Of a stretch of DNA of 64,000 nucleotides, positions 53,259 to 60,849 are shown in pieces. The position numbers and the translations under genes were made by a program. The notes beneath the pieces were generated by a model. It saw only the letters and a list, made by a program, of their open reading frames with translations, made no database searches and had not been told where the DNA came from. Each line of letters begins with the position of its first letter. Position 1 is the first letter of the stretch. Source of the stretch: Pseudomonas sp. S09G 359 (GTDB lineage Bacteria; Pseudomonadota; Gammaproteobacteria; Pseudomonadales; Pseudomonadaceae); the NCBI RefSeq assembly GCF_002843605.1, contig NZ_CP025263.1, forward strand, positions 3,563,501 through 3,627,500, in the 5' to 3' direction.

Positions 53259-53930
53259 ATGCCCCAAGACCTCGCCAGCTATATCGACCACACCCTGCTA
53301 GCCGCGGACGCTTCCCAGGCCAGTATTCGCCAACTCTGCTCCGAGGCTCGCGAGCATGGTTTCAAATCGGTGTGCGTCAACAGCGCCAACGTGCCGCTGG
53401 CGGCTGAATGCCTGCATGGCGCGCTGCCGCTGGTGTGCGCAGTGGTCGGCTTTCCCCTGGGCGCCGGTCTCAGCGCGGCCAAGGCCTATGAGGCACAACT
53501 GGCGATCCAGGCCGGCGCGCGGGAAATTGATATGGTATTGAACATAGGCTGGTTGAAGGATGGCCTGCTGGACCCGGTGCGCGACGACATCGCCCAGGTC
53601 CTCCAGGCCTGCGGCGAAGTGCCATTGAAGGTGATCCTGGAAACCGGCCTGCTCAACGACGAACAGAAAACCCAGGCATGCGTGATTTGCCGCGAACTCA
53701 ACGTCGCCTTCGTCAAGACTTCCACCGGCTTCGGCCACGGCGGCGCCACCCTGGCCGATGTGCGCCTGATGCGCGAAGTGGTCGGGCCGGTGATCGGCGT
53801 TAAGGCCTCGGGCGGCGTGAGGGATCTAGCCACCGCCGAGGCAATGATCGACGCGGGTGCCACACGCTTGGGCAGCAGTTCCGGGATAGCCATTGTCAGC
53901 GGTGCAAGCACGGTGGCGGGCGCCTACTAG
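53259..53930 (+). CDS. deoC: Deoxyribose-phosphate aldolase
   Basis: This 223-residue class I aldolase cleaves 2-deoxyribose 5-phosphate to glyceraldehyde 3-phosphate and acetaldehyde. The start of the TIM barrel ([12 protein letters not shown]) and the Schiff-base Lys region ([10 protein letters not shown]) are intact, with VKTSTGFG also conserved. Start at 53259, with CACAGGAC eight bases upstream. Usually with deoxynucleoside genes, but here next to a polyol/sugar import operon, suggesting that the substrate pathway ends in a 2-deoxy or related sugar phosphate, or that this is coincidence. Confidence 0.95.
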   Translation: MPQDLASYIDHTLLAADASQASIRQLCSEAREHGFKSVCVNSANVPLAAECLHGALPLVCAVVGFPLGAGLSAAKAYEAQLAIQAGAREIDMVLNIGWLKDGLLDPVRDDIAQVLQACGEVPLKVILETGLLNDEQKTQACVICRELNVAFVKTSTGFGHGGATLADVRLMREVVGPVIGVKASGGVRDLATAEAMIDAGATRLGSSSGIAIVSGASTVAGAY

Positions 53931-53935
53931 GCGAC

Positions 53936-53962
53936 AAAAAGCCCAGCGCGCAGGCTGGGCTT
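53936..53962. terminator. Terminator between deoC and the next gene
   Basis: AAGCCCAGC-GCGCAG-GCTGGGCTT with an A run on its left, so it has the T tract on the minus strand, and a shorter one for the plus strand. Between convergent genes deoC and the coiled-coil gene. Confidence 0.8.
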
Positions 53963-53971
53963 CCAATGGAG

Positions 53972-54436
53972 TTACTTGACCTTGTTGCTCAAGGTATCGA
54001 CGCTGCGTTTAAGGTCATCCAGGCTACGCTTCAGGCCCTCAATATCGCTTTTTTGCCGTTCGATCGTGCTTTTCTGCTCGTCGACCGTGCGTTTGAGGCT
54101 CGACAATTGGCTGTCGCTGGAACTGGAACTCGAACCGTCTTTGCGCTTGAACTCATCAAAGTCGCGGGCCTGCCCGTCCACCTTGCTTTTCAGGCCCTTT
54201 AGATCGTCATCGGTGCGTTTCTGCGCAGCTTGCAACTGTTCAACGTCCCCGACCGAAATACGCGACGACTTCAAGACATACCGATTACCCGCCTCCATCG
54301 AAGCCGCCGTCAGGCGATCATTGCTCGCCGCGCTGAAATCCCCCCATTGCACCGCACTCTCCGCGTGAGCCGTGCCTGCCAACATCCCCATAAAACCTGC
54401 AACTACGATCCAAGAGCGCTTGCGAACTGAGAACAT
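53972..54436 (-). CDS. Periplasmic coiled-coil hypothetical protein (154 aa)
   Basis: Signal peptide (FMGMLAGTAHA, cleavage) followed by a roughly 100-residue coiled coil (heptads from DVEQLQAAQKRTDDD, with Ser-rich insert SSSSSD). No domain recognised. Exported and elongated, it may contact the envelope. Start is the ATG at 54436, seven bases after AAGGAA; a TTG one codon earlier is not needed. Confidence 0.75.
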   Translation of the reverse strand: MFSVRKRSWIVVAGFMGMLAGTAHAESAVQWGDFSAASNDRLTAASMEAGNRYVLKSSRISVGDVEQLQAAQKRTDDDLKGLKSKVDGQARDFDEFKRKDGSSSSSSDSQLSSLKRTVDEQKSTIERQKSDIEGLKRSLDDLKRSVDTLSNKVK

Positions 54437-54661
54437 CAACCGATTCCTTTCAAGACAGCCGGGATGGCATATCGCTATGACTGTCAGTTATGAATCTTGT
54501 TCCCGCAGCGTAGGAATCCTCTGAAATCTATCTGAAAGCCTCCGTAGATCACTGATCTATCGAGCTTTTTCGTTGCCCTCAAGGTGCAACAAAGCGACCT
54601 TTTAACCTTGCGCCCAAGCGCCTGGGTCTATATATTCTCAACCCTGCTGCACCGCGCTGCC

Positions 54662-54748
54662 GCCCGAATGGCGAAACTGGTAGACGCATGGGACTTAAAA
54701 TCCCCCGCTCGTAAGGGCGTCCCGGTTCGATTCCGGGTTCGGGCACCA
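54662..54748 (+). tRNA. tRNA-Leu(UAA)
   Basis: 87 bases including encoded CCA. Acceptor pairs GCCCGAA with TTCGGGC; the TpsiC arm GTTCGATTCC is present; the anticodon loop is CTTAAAA, anticodon TAA; a long variable arm gives a type II tRNA. It is followed by a hairpin and by prophage genes, so its 3' end is the probable phage attachment site. Confidence 0.95.
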
Positions 54749-54756
54749 TAGATATC

Positions 54757-54797
54757 AAGGGCTTGCATGATGAACTTCATGCAGGCCTTTATCTTTT
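54757..54797 (+). terminator. tRNA-Leu terminator
   Basis: AAGGGCTTGCATGA ... TCATGCAGGCCTTT hairpin with a T-rich tail, 9 bases after the tRNA. Confidence 0.75.
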
Positions 54798-54830
54798 GTG
54801 TTCCGCAATTTTTGGATGTGTTCCGCAATT
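54797..54830. repeat. 14-bp direct repeats, possible integrase arm sites
   Basis: TGTGTTCCGCAATT occurs at 54797-54810 and 54817-54830, exactly 20 bases apart (two helical turns), just beyond the tRNA 3' end. Such paired repeats are typical of phage integrase arm-type binding sites next to an attachment core. The core and the other end are not in the window. Confidence 0.5.
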
Positions 54831-54913
54831 CCCCTCTCCGGCGTTCTGCCGACTTAATTCAAATCCTCCGTTTCACCGACTGCTACGCTGTTCACTCCAC
54901 CAGAGGAACGCCG

Positions 54914-55087
54914 ATGCCCAACTCAGACCTGCTCCCCTCCCTGCTTTCCAAGCTGTACGAAAACCAGCTGGCCCTTGAAGCCTCGATCATGGAACTTTCA
55001 AGCTGGGTGGAGCAGCGGGGCTCTGCCGAGGTCGCAGAAAATATCCGAGGCGCGCTGCACACCATTGACGAGAATGAAGATTCATAA
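54914..55087 (+). CDS. Prophage small hypothetical protein (57 aa)
   Basis: A 57-residue, mostly helical protein (LLSKLYENQLALEASIMEL) starts at the ATG preceded by AGAGGAA. It is typical of small genes found in Pseudomonas prophages; no function. First prophage gene after the tRNA, plus strand. Confidence 0.65.
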   Translation: MPNSDLLPSLLSKLYENQLALEASIMELSSWVEQRGSAEVAENIRGALHTIDENEDS

Positions 55088-55169
55088 AACTCACTCTGGC
55101 CGTGCTCATGTCACCGGAGTGACCCTGCAGCTCGTCGGCTGGAATCGCATAACCATAGACTCTCAAATA

Positions 55170-55185
55170 CTGTATGCACATACAG
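55170..55185. promoter_or_regulatory. LexA box
   Basis: CTGTATGCACATACAG is a perfect match to the LexA consensus CTGT-N8-ACAG, and the symmetry extends outward as CTCAAAT/ATTTGAG. It lies 18 bases upstream of the coiled-coil gene start, so that gene is probably SOS-induced. Confidence 0.88.
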
Positions 55186-55202
55186 CATTTGAGTTTCACA
55201 CC

Positions 55203-55562
55203 ATGAACATCGACGAAGACACCTTCGCGTGGCTTGGCTGCCCTACGCCGCTGGAAATGTACAAGCACCATTGCGCCCTGCTAGAGGACGAACTCAACCA
55301 GGCACAAGCGATGCTGAACAAGGCGCGCCGCAATATCGCCGGCCTGGTCCAATTAAGCGACGATCTGGCCACCGGCAAAGCATCTGCAGAATTGGCACTC
55401 AAGAAAGCATTGGAAAATATCGGCAGGTTGAACCGGGAGAGCTCTGATATGGGGCGAAGGATTGCCAGCCTCGACGTGGTCGCCGATCAGCGCGACCACC
55501 TGTTCAGGGAGAACCAGAGGCTGCTGATGGAGCTGACAAATCTAAAAGAACGTTCAGCCTAG
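55203..55562 (+). CDS. SOS-regulated prophage coiled-coil protein (119 aa)
   Basis: A 119-residue protein with a short N-terminal region (FAWLGCPTPLEMY) and a long helical coiled-coil (DELNQAQAMLNKARRNIAG). No ribosome site is strong. The LexA box at 55170 indicates SOS control. Function unknown; induction at phage excision would fit. Confidence 0.7.
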   Translation: MNIDEDTFAWLGCPTPLEMYKHHCALLEDELNQAQAMLNKARRNIAGLVQLSDDLATGKASAELALKKALENIGRLNRESSDMGRRIASLDVVADQRDHLFRENQRLLMELTNLKERSA

Positions 55563-55763
55563 CTCGTCTGCGTATACAGCGAGAGCTCTATCTGACAAGT
55601 CGATCCAACCGGCCCCGTCGATCAGTCCATGCGACCTAAAAATGTTCGCAGCGGACATACTCATGTCATACCGCTCTTGAGGGGATAGAGATCCGATCGC
55701 TGCGCTATTGCTCGACGGGGTTGATCCCTCTAATGCATTGCCTTGCCCATTACTGATCGTCAT
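55554..55763 (-). CDS. Possible prophage hypothetical protein (69 aa)
   Basis: A 69-residue minus-strand frame (LSPQERYDMSMSAANIFRSHG, then DRALAVYADELG) with amphipathic helices in its C-terminal half. Overlaps the preceding gene by nine bases. It looks like a real small protein by composition, but without a clear ribosome site. Confidence 0.5.
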   Translation of the reverse strand: MTISNGQGNALEGSTPSSNSAAIGSLSPQERYDMSMSAANIFRSHGLIDGAGWIDLSDRALAVYADELG

Positions 55764-55845
55764 GACGAATGCTCTTGCCCAGTGTCTACCCTGTAGAGGC
55801 TGCCGTAGCCTGCCTGTTCACCAATCCCGACGAGCGGAGACGATC

Positions 55846-56526
55846 ATGTGCGGAAGATTGACGCAGTACCGCGGCATCCATGACTTTGTTGCAGCTTTGA
55901 GCATGCCCAATGCCTTGGCGAACTCCGTGGGCGATCAACCGATTGAGCGCTTTAACGTCGCGCCAACAACTCAGGTTGCACTGCTCCACCTGCAGGGCGA
56001 TTTGCTGCACGCCGACCCGGTCCGCTGGGGATGGCGACCACATTGGGCGAAGGACCGCGCAGCGCCAATCAACGCGCGCGTCGAGAAGGTAGCCAACGGC
56101 CCATTCTTCCGGGCGATCTGGCCGCACCGGGCTATCACACCCATAGACGGTTGGTTTGAGTGGGTAGACGAAGGCGGACCCAAGAAGCAGCCTTATCTGA
56201 TCCGCCGCCGGGATGGCGCGCCCATCCTCTGCACGGCCATCGGTCAGCTACCGGATGCCGATGAAGGCCCAGGCGAGCATGACGGCTTCGTAATCATCAC
56301 CGCTGACAGTGCTGGCGGCATGGTGGACATCCACGACCGTCGGCCAGTGGTGCTGCCTCCGGACCTGGCCCGGGAATGGTTGGACCCGGCTACGCCCAAG
56401 GAGCGCGCCGAGCAGATGGTGCTGCACCAGGGAGAGCCCGCCGAAGTATTTGAATGGTTCAAGGTCGACACAGCCGTTGGAAACGTCAGGAACAAGGGAT
56501 CCGAACTGATCCGCCCCCTACGCTAA
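55846..56526 (+). CDS. SRAP/HMCES-type (YedK) DNA-protein crosslink protein
   Basis: This 226-residue protein starts MCGR, so the catalytic Cys2 is exposed after Met removal. Other SRAP motifs present: FNVAPTTQVALL (N), PINARVEKV (NARxE), GWFEW and EHDGFVIITADSAGG with IHDRRP (His). It covalently traps abasic sites in single-stranded DNA and helps SOS-linked repair. Here it is a prophage copy. Start at 55846 is fixed by MCGR; the open frame upstream is not used. Confidence 0.93.
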   Translation: MCGRLTQYRGIHDFVAALSMPNALANSVGDQPIERFNVAPTTQVALLHLQGDLLHADPVRWGWRPHWAKDRAAPINARVEKVANGPFFRAIWPHRAITPIDGWFEWVDEGGPKKQPYLIRRRDGAPILCTAIGQLPDADEGPGEHDGFVIITADSAGGMVDIHDRRPVVLPPDLAREWLDPATPKERAEQMVLHQGEPAEVFEWFKVDTAVGNVRNKGSELIRPLR

Positions 56527-56615
56527 GGCTCCGAGAAATACCACATCACAAACGCTACCGCCGTAACCCAGCCCAGAGTCAGCAGAAACGAAAGACCTGC
56601 AAGCCTCTTATCCAT
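56523..56615 (-). CDS. Possible tiny membrane peptide (30 aa)
   Basis: A 30-codon minus-strand frame, MDKRLAGLSFLLTLGWVTAV then AFVMWYFSEP, is one transmembrane helix. GAAGGG sits five bases before the ATG. It overlaps the HMCES gene end by four bases. It might be a phage superinfection or lysis peptide, or chance. Confidence 0.35.
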   Translation of the reverse strand: MDKRLAGLSFLLTLGWVTAVAFVMWYFSEP

Positions 56616-56679
56616 GGCGCCCTTCAATAAACCAAATGATCGCAATACGAACCCGCCCCGAGAGAGTAGTTCATTGATC

Positions 56680-57183
56680 TCAGGGTGCAATTGCACGAAC
56701 GTATGCCTGGCACGCGCGTAGTGCGATCAGTCCTCGGTCACCGCCGTCGGTGATGGCGATAATTCGTTGAGCATGCGCTGGGTCAAGTTGGGCTCGACGG
56801 GCTGCATGAACCACGCCGGCGGCACCGGGGGCGGCAGGCACGTCGCAGCCATTGGCTGAATCCTCGAGGAGGACTGACAGCCGTACATCAGCAGTAGCAA
56901 GCTGGTCACGCAGGCGAGCTTGATTGCGCTGGGCATCGGATAATTCCTTGGTATGTTGTTGGTCCTGGCCGGAGAGCTTCTGCTCCAGGGCCAGCCGTTT
57001 GTCTTGTTCGCCGCGGGCCTGGGATGCGGCGGCACTGCTGATTGCCGCCAAGTCATCCTTGTGCAGACCCGCCTGTTCTGCCAGCTGCTTGCCCATCCGC
57101 CAGTCCTGCACCTGCCAGGCGCCCCCAAAGCCGATGGCAAGCGCCAGAAGGATCGACGCCAAGATCTGGCCCGGCGTCATCAC
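56680..57183 (-). CDS. Rz-like i-spanin
   Basis: A 167-residue inner-membrane protein with an N-terminal helix (GQILASILLALAIGFGGAWQ) and a long periplasmic coiled coil (DLAAISSAAASQARGEQDKRL), the lambda Rz pattern. With Rz1 it fuses inner and outer membranes at lysis. It begins at the endolysin stop (ATGA overlap), so translation is coupled. A second gene (Rz1) is embedded in it in another frame. Confidence 0.88.
   Translation of the reverse strand: MMTPGQILASILLALAIGFGGAWQVQDWRMGKQLAEQAGLHKDDLAAISSAAASQARGEQDKRLALEQKLSGQDQQHTKELSDAQRNQARLRDQLATADVRLSVLLEDSANGCDVPAAPGAAGVVHAARRAQLDPAHAQRIIAITDGGDRGLIALRACQAYVRAIAP
56727..56936 (-). CDS. Rz1-like o-spanin lipoprotein, embedded in Rz
   Basis: A 69-residue frame within Rz but in a different frame, starting MPSAIKLACVTSLLLLMYGC, a lipoprotein signal with lipobox LMYGC, and Pro-rich after that (LPPPVPPAW). 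This is the classic Rz1 design. The start at 56936 is the Met right before the signal peptide; the open frame upstream in Rz is not used. Confidence 0.88.
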   Translation of the reverse strand: MPSAIKLACVTSLLLLMYGCQSSSRIQPMAATCLPPPVPPAWFMQPVEPNLTQRMLNELSPSPTAVTED

Positions 57184-57605
57184 GGCACATCCTTGAAGAA
57201 AACGTGGTGACCGAGCCGCAGCGTTTCCTTGGCGCCCGACACCCAGGCCGGGGCCTTAGGCATGGTAGTGGCGTAGTAGTGTGTGGCACCGCCGGTTGGA
57301 TCGGGCACAGCGCCGGCGATCACCTGGTCTGCCGCTCGCTGGGCCTGGGCAAACTGCGCGTCCGGGATCGGCATGGCGCCACTCAGGTACGCATAGTTAG
57401 GGTCATTCTGGTTCCAGCAGCTGAACTGCCACGGCTTCAGGCAAACCCCGGCATAGCCCTCCCCCCACCAAGACTTCGGCTTGCCGTCGAAAACTCGGTT
57501 GCGGATCGTCCAGGCAACGGCGATCTGCCCTGCCAAACCTTCGCCTCGCGCCTCGCCCCAAAGCGTGCGCGCCAAAACATCTCGGTCTTTCTCAGTTGTG
57601 TTCAT
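57180..57605 (-). CDS. Phage endolysin, SleB-type cell wall hydrolase
   Basis: A 141-residue hydrolase of the SleB/CwlJ family (LARTLWGEARGEGLAGQIAV, VAWTIRNRV, GATHYYA). The catalytic Glu is in GEARGE. It lacks a signal peptide, so it needs a holin, which I do not see in the window. GGAGAAAAT precedes the ATG. It overlaps Rz by four bases. Confidence 0.9.
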   Translation of the reverse strand: MNTTEKDRDVLARTLWGEARGEGLAGQIAVAWTIRNRVFDGKPKSWWGEGYAGVCLKPWQFSCWNQNDPNYAYLSGAMPIPDAQFAQAQRAADQVIAGAVPDPTGGATHYYATTMPKAPAWVSGAKETLRLGHHVFFKDVP

Positions 57606-57620
57606 ATTTTCTCCGGGCAA

Positions 57621-57645
57621 TAAAAAACCCGCTCATGGCGGGTAT
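57621..57645 (-). terminator. Terminator between tail fibre assembly gene and endolysin
   Basis: On the minus strand: CCCGC-CATGA-GCGGG followed by TTTTTT, between the tail fibre assembly gene and the endolysin. Lysis genes may thus be expressed by read-through or a separate promoter. Confidence 0.8.
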
Positions 57646-57662
57646 CGGTGTTCTGGTAACGA

Positions 57663-58031
57663 TCAGGTAGGCGCGACTGGACGCTTGGCGCTGTCGGGAA
57701 AGTCGGGGTTATCACTAGTCCACTTGCGCAGGGACAGCCAGTACTTCTGCCACTGCTGAGCGGTGCCTGGGATATCTTCCTCGCCGTATTCGATTGCAGT
57801 CACATTCTGTTGCGCCGCAGGCATTTCAGCGTCACGCCACGCGATCTCAGTTTGACGAAGTTTCGCAGTTAGGGTTTCGGTTGTGATTTCCCAAGTGCCA
57901 TCCTCTTTGGCGGTGTAATCGATTGAGCTTGGGCGGGGGCCTGACATCTCAATCCAGCCTTCATCAGGGCCCTTATCGGTCTCATCGACTTCGCAGATGC
58001 TTTGGGCCAAAATCCCGTAATACCTCATCAT
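57663..58031 (-). CDS. Phage tail fibre assembly protein
   Basis: This 122-residue protein has the tail fibre assembly (Tfa-like) pattern (MMRYYGILAQSICEVDETDKG, near C-terminal WQKYWLSLRKWTS). It overlaps the tail fibre stop by a TAATG, so it is coupled to it. It would act as a chaperone for the fibre. GGGAG precedes the ATG. Confidence 0.82.
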   Translation of the reverse strand: MMRYYGILAQSICEVDETDKGPDEGWIEMSGPRPSSIDYTAKEDGTWEITTETLTAKLRQTEIAWRDAEMPAAQQNVTAIEYGEEDIPGTAQQWQKYWLSLRKWTSDNPDFPDSAKRPVAPT

Positions 58032-59845
58032 TACGCAGCTCCCTTGAGTTTCCAGACTTTCAGTCTGCACTGAGCGCTAGCGATAAGTGCGCCCCCCGTT
58101 GCGCCATGCCCGCCACCGGCTTGAGCTGAAGTTGCCAGCATAACTGCGTTAATGCCAGTTTGAACTGCAATATCACCGGTTCCGAAAAACTGACTAACCC
58201 TTGTTCCGTAAGAGTTGCCAGCGCTGCCTGCGTTGTCCCCCCAGCCTGGATCGGACCAAATACCGTTCCAAAGAACATCCACCTTCACAAACACATGAAA
58301 GCCCGGGAATGGGTTTGTAACGACATACCTCTGATTTGCACCAATTGCAGCTGGTGAGGCAGCAGTACCTCCGTTCGGGTAAAGAACAGTGAACCCCGCG
58401 GAAGATTCAAGCGCATCAAGACGACCCGATTGCTGTGAAACCGTGGTAGCCAGTGCCGTCACGTCTACAGATCCAGGGTTGGTCGCCTTGCCCGCACCGA
58501 CGGTGCACCAGATGACGGTTTCGGCGGATGGGCGGGTTTCTGTGCCGACCCGCGGGGCGCCATTGATGCTGTCCGTTACAGGGCCGCCAGTGTGAGAGGA
58601 ATAGAGGTTGACGTTACTGGCACCTGCGACCAGCCCATTGGTTATCGCCGCGTCCGCAGTAAAGCCCGCCTGTCCACCTGCCGAGGCAGCGAGCATCGTG
58701 CGGTGCTTCATGCCTTGGACCTGATCTGCGGCATGCAGCCCGGCAGTGCCGGCAGAATTCTTCCCATCACCACGAAGAAACATCGCGGCAATGGTATTGC
58801 CATCGGCGTGCTTGGCGTTGGTATCCGGCATGCGGAAGGTGGTGGTGCCGTTACCGCTCGAATACTTACCGCGCTGATCGTACGGCGCAGCAAGCCATAC
58901 CGCGTCGGTCACAGCGCTTGCCAATACCAGCGCCCACAGATCCGGCCAGTCCGCGCGATTGAGCAACTGCCCATCACGGGCAATCCAACCGGCCGGCAGC
59001 GTATTTCGCGAAACGGGCCAGGGCACGATGGAGCCAACTGGCAGTCCAGCACCGCCAGCCTCCTTGTACACCCCGCCAGCGGTTAAGAATTTATCCTGAT
59101 CGCCGGCCGCACCGGCTGGCGCAAGCCCCTTCTTGCCGGCGGTATTCGCTGTAGCGCCCACCATCGGCGCAATACCCTGGCGCAATAGGTCGAAGCCTTC
59201 TGAGGTGATCGCTCGCAGCGACGTTATGTCGTTGTTGGCGCCGCTTGCTGCCTTGCCGAGCGTTACCTCTTCAGCGCGATCAGCAGAATCTTCAGCAGCG
59301 GCAGCCGAATCTGCAGCAGCTTGCTCCGACTGGATGATCGAATCCCTGGCAGTCTCGGCGCGGACGGCTGACTCGCCCGATGCCTGGGCAGAGGTCCCGC
59401 TTTGCTGCGCGGCCTGCTGCGCCGCATCTTTGTTTTCAGTGGATGCCTGGGCCGCAGAGGTTGCAATGCCTGCTTGCTCACTGGCGACCACCTTAGATTG
59501 ACCGGCAGACTCAGCTGCCTCGGTCGCTGCCGCCACCTGCTCCTGCATGTCGGCCACGCCACTGGCAATCACCTGGGTGGCGGCCCGCAAAGCGTCAGCC
59601 GAATCCTTGACGTACCCCTGCATGGGTGCGAGCGAGTACACGCCCGCTGCCACCTCGGCACCCTGGTAACCTGGCGCGATGGACAGCGCCGTATCACTCG
59701 CGATGTTGGTGACTTCGTACCACTCGCCATCAGGCCCGCGAAACGCGTCACCCACACGAGCATTGCGAATGAAAGCTGTACCGGTGCCAATAACCGCATT
59801 ACCGCCAGGCGCTACTGCAACCGTTCCTGTTTTGTACCAGGTCAT
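58031..59845 (-). CDS. Phage tail fibre with tail-collar domain
   Basis: A 604-residue protein with an N-terminal domain (TGTVAVAPGGNAVIGTGTAF), an Ala-rich coiled coil (about 85-195), and a phage tail-collar domain (about 270-390; PVGSIVPWPVSRNTLPAGWI), then a distal receptor-binding C terminus (about 460-604). The distal part is likely variable between strains. It sits between two small tail proteins and the assembly gene. Confidence 0.9.
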   Translation of the reverse strand: MTWYKTGTVAVAPGGNAVIGTGTAFIRNARVGDAFRGPDGEWYEVTNIASDTALSIAPGYQGAEVAAGVYSLAPMQGYVKDSADALRAATQVIASGVADMQEQVAAATEAAESAGQSKVVASEQAGIATSAAQASTENKDAAQQAAQQSGTSAQASGESAVRAETARDSIIQSEQAAADSAAAAEDSADRAEEVTLGKAASGANNDITSLRAITSEGFDLLRQGIAPMVGATANTAGKKGLAPAGAAGDQDKFLTAGGVYKEAGGAGLPVGSIVPWPVSRNTLPAGWIARDGQLLNRADWPDLWALVLASAVTDAVWLAAPYDQRGKYSSGNGTTTFRMPDTNAKHADGNTIAAMFLRGDGKNSAGTAGLHAADQVQGMKHRTMLAASAGGQAGFTADAAITNGLVAGASNVNLYSSHTGGPVTDSINGAPRVGTETRPSAETVIWCTVGAGKATNPGSVDVTALATTVSQQSGRLDALESSAGFTVLYPNGGTAASPAAIGANQRYVVTNPFPGFHVFVKVDVLWNGIWSDPGWGDNAGSAGNSYGTRVSQFFGTGDIAVQTGINAVMLATSAQAGGGHGATGGALIASAQCRLKVWKLKGAA

Positions 59846-59854
59846 ATAAATCCC

Positions 59855-60511
59855 CTAAGAAATAGGCTTTGCAAATACTACCGGCGTATACAGCGATGTT
59901 TGTATGTCAACACCTACAACCTGCATCACCAGCCTGTTATTTGCATAATCCCAAAAAGCGTACATATTTCCCTGTCGCGACGTACCGCCTGCGATATCCA
60001 TCGCAATATTGTTAAGCAACATGAAGTCACCGGAATCCAGCGGAGAGTATGCCGTCCAGCTAAGTCTAGAAGTGCCTTGCCCAGTAGAGGATGACCCCAA
60101 ATAAGACCAGCCCGCTATTATTCTTGTAAACTGCGCTGCGGGAGTGCCGCTATCAAACAACAACTTTCCAGCACCATCCCAAATACGAAACCCGTAAGTG
60201 GCTATAGGCGCTGACTGAAACGCGGCACAAAACCAAGAACCAGAAGAGTACTGCCCGACGATTCCACGGAATGAAAATCCGGTCCAAGCTCCGGGCGAGC
60301 CGTTAACCAGGCAAAAGCACAATGTGCTTGATTGGTCGGGCCTCACGAATACAAGCGGCGGCTCAACGGTGGTTATTGTTTGCGGGAATCCCACGCTTGC
60401 GCCGGAGCCGCCATTGACCCAGGTACCTTTGTGTAAAACAACAAGCCGGGAGAACTCTGAATCAAGAATTACGACATCACTGTTATTGGTAAACTGAACG
60501 CCATAAGTCAT
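59855..60511 (-). CDS. Phage tail protein, hypothetical (218 aa)
   Basis: A 218-residue protein beginning MTYGVQFTNNSDVVILDSEF. The N-terminal pattern recurs in the neighbouring 112-residue protein, so the two share an ancestral domain (possibly DUF6453-like). It is rich in beta strands. Starts with TAATG overlap with the preceding gene. Likely a tail tip or fibre accessory. Confidence 0.65.
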   Translation of the reverse strand: MTYGVQFTNNSDVVILDSEFSRLVVLHKGTWVNGGSGASVGFPQTITTVEPPLVFVRPDQSSTLCFCLVNGSPGAWTGFSFRGIVGQYSSGSWFCAAFQSAPIATYGFRIWDGAGKLLFDSGTPAAQFTRIIAGWSYLGSSSTGQGTSRLSWTAYSPLDSGDFMLLNNIAMDIAGGTSRQGNMYAFWDYANNRLVMQVVGVDIQTSLYTPVVFAKPIS

Positions 60512-60849
60512 TATCTAAACCTCATCACCAAGAGCCTCTGAACAGCAATACCAACTGGGCCAGAGTTGGTACTTGGCTGTCCAAAAAACAGTGTTACCCC
60601 TCCGTTACCTACAATAGGCGTGTATTGAATGCCTCGAATGTCCTGCGCATCGGTCGGATAGGCCGCAACAGGGACACAGACTGCCGAGTGCGTTGCAGGT
60701 GTAACCCCGGCAATTGGTATAAATATCGAGCGGGCTTGAATCGCCGCTGTTTTTTGAACGAGCGCCGAGTAAACAATCCTCACGGTGAATGAGTTTTCAT
60801 CCAACTCAAGAGCACCAGTTGGCCCCCATACCCTTACGCCGTAACTCAT
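60511..60849 (-). CDS. Phage tail protein, hypothetical (112 aa)
   Basis: A 112-residue protein, MSYGVRVWGPTGALELDENS, similar in its N terminus to the next protein. It overlaps the J stop by ATGA. Probably a tail-tip accessory. The Met six residues upstream is in the J gene and was rejected. Confidence 0.65.
   Translation of the reverse strand: MSYGVRVWGPTGALELDENSFTVRIVYSALVQKTAAIQARSIFIPIAGVTPATHSAVCVPVAAYPTDAQDIRGIQYTPIVGNGGVTLFFGQPSTNSGPVGIAVQRLLVMRFR

Noticed and set aside
54628-54828. Minus-strand 66-residue ORF over tRNA-Leu
   Set aside because: It is the antisense of a tRNA, a common annotation artefact.
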